NCBI RefSeq assembly: GCF_051020985.1
Contig: NC_135007.1
Coordinates: forward strand, 5,213,501-5,277,500
Direction: 5' to 3'
Source: Nomia melanderi
Lineage: Eukaryota > Arthropoda > Insecta > Hymenoptera > Halictidae
Length of the DNA stretch: 64,000 nt
The translations under genes and the position numbers were made by a program. Below, piece by piece: positions 60,145-64,000 of the stretch (positions within the stretch are counted from its first letter, which is position 1; every line of letters starts with the position of its first letter). The notes under the pieces are model-generated. The model ran no database searches. It was not told the DNA's origin and was given only the letters and a program-made list of their open reading frames with translations.

Positions 60145-60394
60145 TTGAACCCTTTATACCCGATTCATTTGGAAGGTTGTTGGATATAAACTTGTATTTA
60201 TTTTTAGGGGAATTAATTAAAGTAATGTACAGCGGAAGAATTCAATGTTCTATATTTATTTTACATTGTTATTATCATAATAAGATTTAATTTTTATAAT
60301 TTTTTAAAGTGTGGTACTTTGAAAAGTACCACAAATAAAGTATAACACATTTGTATTGTCCTCTTGAGCATGACATACGACTGCAAAGGGTTAA
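60145..60394. mobile_element. TTAA MITE, first of a chain of three
   Basis: It starts TTGAACCCTTTATACCCG (TTAA decayed to TTGA) and ends CGACTGCAAAGGGTTAA. ACCCTTT and AAAGGGT are inverted at the ends. An internal palindrome, GTGGTACTTT with AAAGTACCAC, lies at about 60311-60331. Its right TTAA (60391-60394) is also the left TTAA of the next element. Confidence 0.7.
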
Positions 60395-60471
60395 TCCCTT
60401 TCATCCGAGATCGTTAAAGCGTACCAAGCTACTAGTCATTGTACGCAGCTGAAACTTTATCTTTATATTAA
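60391..60471. mobile_element. Short TTAA MITE fragment, second of the chain
   Basis: TTAATCCCTTTCATCCGAG, then CATTGTACGCAGCTGAAACT, matches the reverse complement of the right ends at 30055-30140 and 46500-46575. It is only 81 bp and lacks the far end of its family, so it was probably truncated, perhaps when the third element arrived. Confidence 0.65.
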
Positions 60472-61070
60472 TACATTGTTGGCCGGTCATAAGTTAACTC
60501 GTGTTTGCACAATACATTAGCCATTTCAATTTTTGAAACGGGCAATATAGAATATTGCAAAAGAGAGATAATAAAAGTTATGTAAAACTTATATAGTGTT
60601 ATTATATTATAGATAATGAAACACGTAAAAAGTACAACTCAATGCCACGGAGGCCAACACACGACTCTGCTCCAGCAACTCTCTTACAGACATTCTCTCC
60701 CAAAAATTATTCTCTCCCCCACAAGGATTCTTCTCACTCGCACTCATCATAAACATTCGGATGCATCCCTAGAAAGCTAGCCCTGCACTCTTGGGTCCGC
60801 GACGTTGTGTAGGTCACTTTCCCTCGACCGTTTTACAGTTTGTCCTTTACTCACACTCATTCTTACATTCACCCTTCTTAAAAATACCTTAAACTACGCT
60901 AAAAATTCTAGATACTACACTTATGTCCAAAGTTTCATTTCAATTTTTTACGTATAAATAAAGTATATTCAAGTATATTTAGATTGTTTCACTTTCATAT
61001 TTAATTACGGAATAATAACCGGTGATATGGGATAGTTTTTGCGTAAAATTACCGGTCAACAATGTGTTAA
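60468..61070. mobile_element. TTAA MITE (CACATTG family) with an insertion, third of the chain
   Basis: It starts TTAATACATTGTTGGCCGG and ends CCGGTCAACAATGTGTTAA. The reverse complement of 50762-51076 aligns on both sides of an extra segment at 60593-60918. Without that segment the element would be about 270 bp. Confidence 0.85.
60593..60918. mobile_element. 326 bp insertion inside the CACATTG MITE
   Basis: It is absent from the sister copy at 50762-51076. It is flanked by ACTTAT on both sides (60587-60592 and 60919-60924), consistent with a target duplication of 6 bp or more. Its ends, ATAGTGTT and ATACTAC, are weakly inverted. The interior is mixed, with CTCACTCGCACTCAT-like phrases and no frame. 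I cannot assign a superfamily. Confidence 0.6.
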
Positions 61071-62731
61071 GTTATGGTGTACGTTTTGAGTAAAAAGTAT
61101 GTCATAATAGTATTTCAATGCCTTATCCTTATATAAAGATATAGTATATATTTTGTCCTTAGCTTTCTTCGTATTAGTTCCAATGAAAGCACAAATACAT
61201 AACACAAAACATGGAAGGCTATATTGCATAGGAAAAAAGTAATTCTGCCATAGAATTAATTTCTAACAATAATCTATTTATAACCACAACATAACACAAA
61301 ACAATCTTACTTTGCAAGCAGCAGAATTGCTGGAAACGAAATATCTATTTCACGACGCATTGAAGCGCTGAGCGAGCAAGGATTCAAGGGGATTCGAGTA
61401 ATCAAGAGCGGCACGACGTACGTTCTCGAATCAAGCCTTCATCAAACTGTTATCATTGTCGGACAAGCAGTTTACGTTACTCGGAACGCCTGTTCCCCGT
61501 CTGATCAGGCACGCCCGCAATCTACTCCTCAAGCAGTGCATTCGAGTCAGGCCGGGAAAGCATTGATCTATGTCACTGACAGAAGCACTCCCGCCGGTTG
61601 ATCGAACGCTCGGCTGTTTCCGACGACGACACCTTCCACCTCGGCCACCGGCGACTTCTAAACATCTTTTTTTATCCAGCGAAGCTTGACTAGCAGTTAC
61701 ACGGAAGCGGTGCAATAAGTTGCGCGTACAATGCGACCACGAGCGAATCGAAAGGGGAGTTCCCGGACCGTGAAAGATCGAAGGCTACGCTGTCGGCAGG
61801 CCAATAGCGCCTTTCTTTTTTTCCCTCGAAGCTTCCTGCTCCCCGACGACCGTGTCTTCTTTATACCAGACAATTTCGTTTTATCGGGTTTGTTCGACGA
61901 GTGGTTTTTCTCGCGATTTTTTCCGCCGACCCGCCTCGAAATGGCCTTCACAATTCGTGTGCCGTACGGACCCGATAGGTTCCGAAACTTTCTACGATCG
62001 ATAAAGTGTTCCTCGGATTCTGTTGATCTACCTCCATTTAATGTTCCCCGTGTTCTTCTCCATTTCTACGACGAGATAATCAAACGCCGAACTTCATAAC
62101 GCGATTGAAAGTTGACGATTCCAGAGCCGCGGACTTATTCCCCAGGAAATATAATAGAAGCCAAACAACCGTATATAGCGCGCGGCCTTCTTCGTGAAAG
62201 CAGATAAGGGTATCTTGTTTTCATCGTAAGAGGGTTCCATTGTGTGTCAACCTTCCGTGATGAAAGTGGAATTTGAACAATTCTAATGATTGCAATTCTT
62301 TAACCTTCTTTTGTTCTGTGTAGAGCTTAGCTTCTTGTGTTATCAGTCTTTCAATGTAACTATAATATGCTATATTCTAATGTAGATTGATGAACATCAT
62401 TTACTTTATGCAATGAAAGTTAACAAATTTTTTGTGTCGAAACTATATAGGAAACTATATAGGAGTGTGATGATCTTCAAAAAACAGACAAGAAAAAAAT
62501 AGATTGTATACAAAAACTCAACTGGTAAACAATAAAGAAACGTGCACCTGAATTAGTGCAACTTGAAATACTTCATACTCCAGAAATTTCGATACTGATT
62601 TTAAAAAGGAATCAGTACTGTGCCATCAATCTACAATATCCTAAAAAATCATTCACATTCATCATAGTAGTTTGACAACTAGAAAGATGACAACTAGAAA
62701 CATACAAGTTTAATAGCCAGCGATTTACTTA
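61071..62731. other. Non-coding; CpG-rich 61330-62200
   Basis: Frames of 122 codons (plus, 61731-62099) and 84-94 codons (minus) overlap in the CpG-rich part. None has a recognisable motif or splice context. The remainder is AT-rich. Confidence 0.35.
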
Positions 62732-62971
62732 TTAATTGTGGAATTTAGTTTCGAAAACCTCTTATTCTACGCGTAATAAAATCTAACAAAGAAATATAGA
62801 CTCGTCAAACACAGGGCAAATGAATCCGTAGTATATTCCAACGAAGAACTATGATAAAACGAAGAAGAATTACATGTGTCTCTGAAAGAGTAACTAATTT
62901 ATCGTGAAAGAAATAAGTATCATTTTGAGTGTTAAGACGTGTATACTCGTCGAACGCAGTTAACTGGTTAA
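62732..62971 (-). mobile_element. TTAA MITE (CCAGTT family), second copy
   Basis: TTAATTGTGGAATTTAG to GTTAACTGGTTAA. The reverse complement of 53839-54089 aligns through TGTGGAATTTAGTT, AAAACCTC, AATAAAATC, GAATTACATGT and GACGTGTATACTCGTC. The left terminus is shortened. TTAA lies on both sides. Confidence 0.8.
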
Positions 62972-64000
62972 TGCACCGACTCGAAAAGTTTTCTTTCGCT
63001 TCATAGTGCTACACGCTGAGGTAGAAATTTTTCAGCTCTGAAATCCCATTCAGGGAACCGGATCTCCGTTCTGGGTCTCCCGGTGGGCAACGCAGGAAGA
63101 AACTTTTCGAATCTTGGAATGGAAGTGGCGTCCGCGGTCCGCGCCCGACTAACCAGCGACGTCCGCGACTGCTCGCAGCCGAAAGTTCCCAGTTAAATCT
63201 GAGCGACGATGAACCCGAGCTTCTGTAACGAGCTAATACCGTCGTCCAGAGCATGCAAATGAAATATCAGGCGCACTCTCACCCACGGACCCATTAACGT
63301 CCACCAGGCTCCGTACCGTAGCGAATGAAAACCCCTTTCGCGGGCCACACTTAAACATTGTTCCCTCGCTTTCAGAACGTTTTAATGACCCAGCGGAATT
63401 GCTGCGAGGATTAATCAAGATTGATTTAACGAGCGACAGGATAATGCCGTAGATTCAGCTTTTACCCGAAAATAATGCTCGCATTCTAAGAATATGGAAC
63501 AACGCTCCGGAAAACAGACCTCATGTGCCTCGATCTGGCACGCTGAATTCTGTTGATTGACTTCGATTAGGAATTAGGAGACATGGGATTTGATTTGATG
63601 TCGTGAACACGTTAATGTCCGGAGGCATAAGAATATGGTTTTCGTTGATTGCTCGTGAAATGTCAGGGACATATGAATAGGGTTTATGCACTGTACATTA
63701 AAGGCCGGCGACGTATAAATATATATTGCAATATATGTGTTAAAAATAATACGTCTTATCGCCTTGACTAATACTGTGCGCTTTCATCATATTCGAATGA
63801 TCTTTTTTCACGCATTAATTTTCGCTTGAGTAGCTGGCGCCGTGATGTGTTAATATTAATTTGGTTATGCCAGTGTTCCTCAAAGGGCGTGCCGAAAAAT
63901 TTTCCAAGCTGTAAGAAGGCAGATGTGAATACAGTGTGAAGATGGGCAAATGTGAATGTAGAGTGAAGATGAATAAAACCTCCAAATTCTATTTGCATAA
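62972..64000. other. Non-coding to window end
   Basis: The part 63000-63430 is CpG-richer with minus-strand frames of 61-81 codons without motif. At about 63727-63742 ATATATTGCAATATAT is a perfect palindrome. No gene is recognised. Confidence 0.35.

Noticed and set aside
61431..62099. Frames of 84-122 codons on both strands
   Set aside because: Opposite-strand frames over the same CpG-rich DNA with no domain in any of them.
1..64000. CRISPR arrays, operons, phage or bacterial genes
   Set aside because: No spaced direct repeats, no ribosome-binding-site-led gene runs and no long frames; the sequence is eukaryotic in character.

Overview
This window looks like AT-rich nuclear DNA from an insect, possibly a hymenopteran. 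The reasons are decayed mariner and Tc1 copies, many TTAA-flanked MITEs, LTRs carrying a sequence complementary to tRNA-Tyr, a short TCAGG/TTAGG interstitial array, and CpG-rich islands in otherwise AT-rich sequence. I found no complete protein-coding gene, no rRNA and no CRISPR. The order-level placement is inference. Element boundaries rest on termini, target duplications and copy-to-copy comparison by eye, so allow a few bases of error.

Layout. (1) 1-10 kb: one ~985 bp solo LTR (A1) and a run of small TTAA-bounded inverted-repeat elements. (2) 10-20 kb: CpG-rich islands without recognisable genes, a broken mariner transposase (about 15.0-15.4 kb) and a 677 bp solo LTR (B1). (3) 20-25 kb: an 851 bp element with 175 bp terminal inverted repeats, and a 691 bp solo LTR (B2) beside MITE sequence. 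(4) 25-32 kb: mostly unique AT-rich DNA, a (TG)n microsatellite and one candidate coding exon near 29.4-29.7 kb. (5) 32-33.5 kb: a TTAA MITE split by solo LTR A2. (6) 34-40 kb: a tandem duplication, three weak coding candidates, a tRNA-like sequence and AT-rich simple repeats. (7) 40.9-41.9 kb: solo LTR A4. (8) 43.2-44.5 kb: a broken Tc1-like transposase followed by an 87 bp minisatellite. (9) 45-51 kb: four MITEs and the longest solo LTR (A3). (10) 51-64 kb: more MITEs, CpG-rich islands, a convincing terminal coding exon on the minus strand (55.2-55.5 kb), and a chain of three TTAA elements joined end to end at 60.1-61.1 kb.

The most distinctive signal is in the A-type LTRs. Three have perfect 5 bp target duplications, so their ends are known exactly. 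Yet an 18-nt sequence matching a tRNA-Tyr primer-binding site lies inside the LTR near its 3' end, and two copies carry it twice in tandem. A primer-binding site normally lies just outside the LTR. This suggests LTRs that lengthened by absorbing their own primer-binding region. The same LTRs start with a hairpin, and their TATA box sits in the loop of a palindrome. No gag or pol sequence is present, so no autonomous element can be named from this window.
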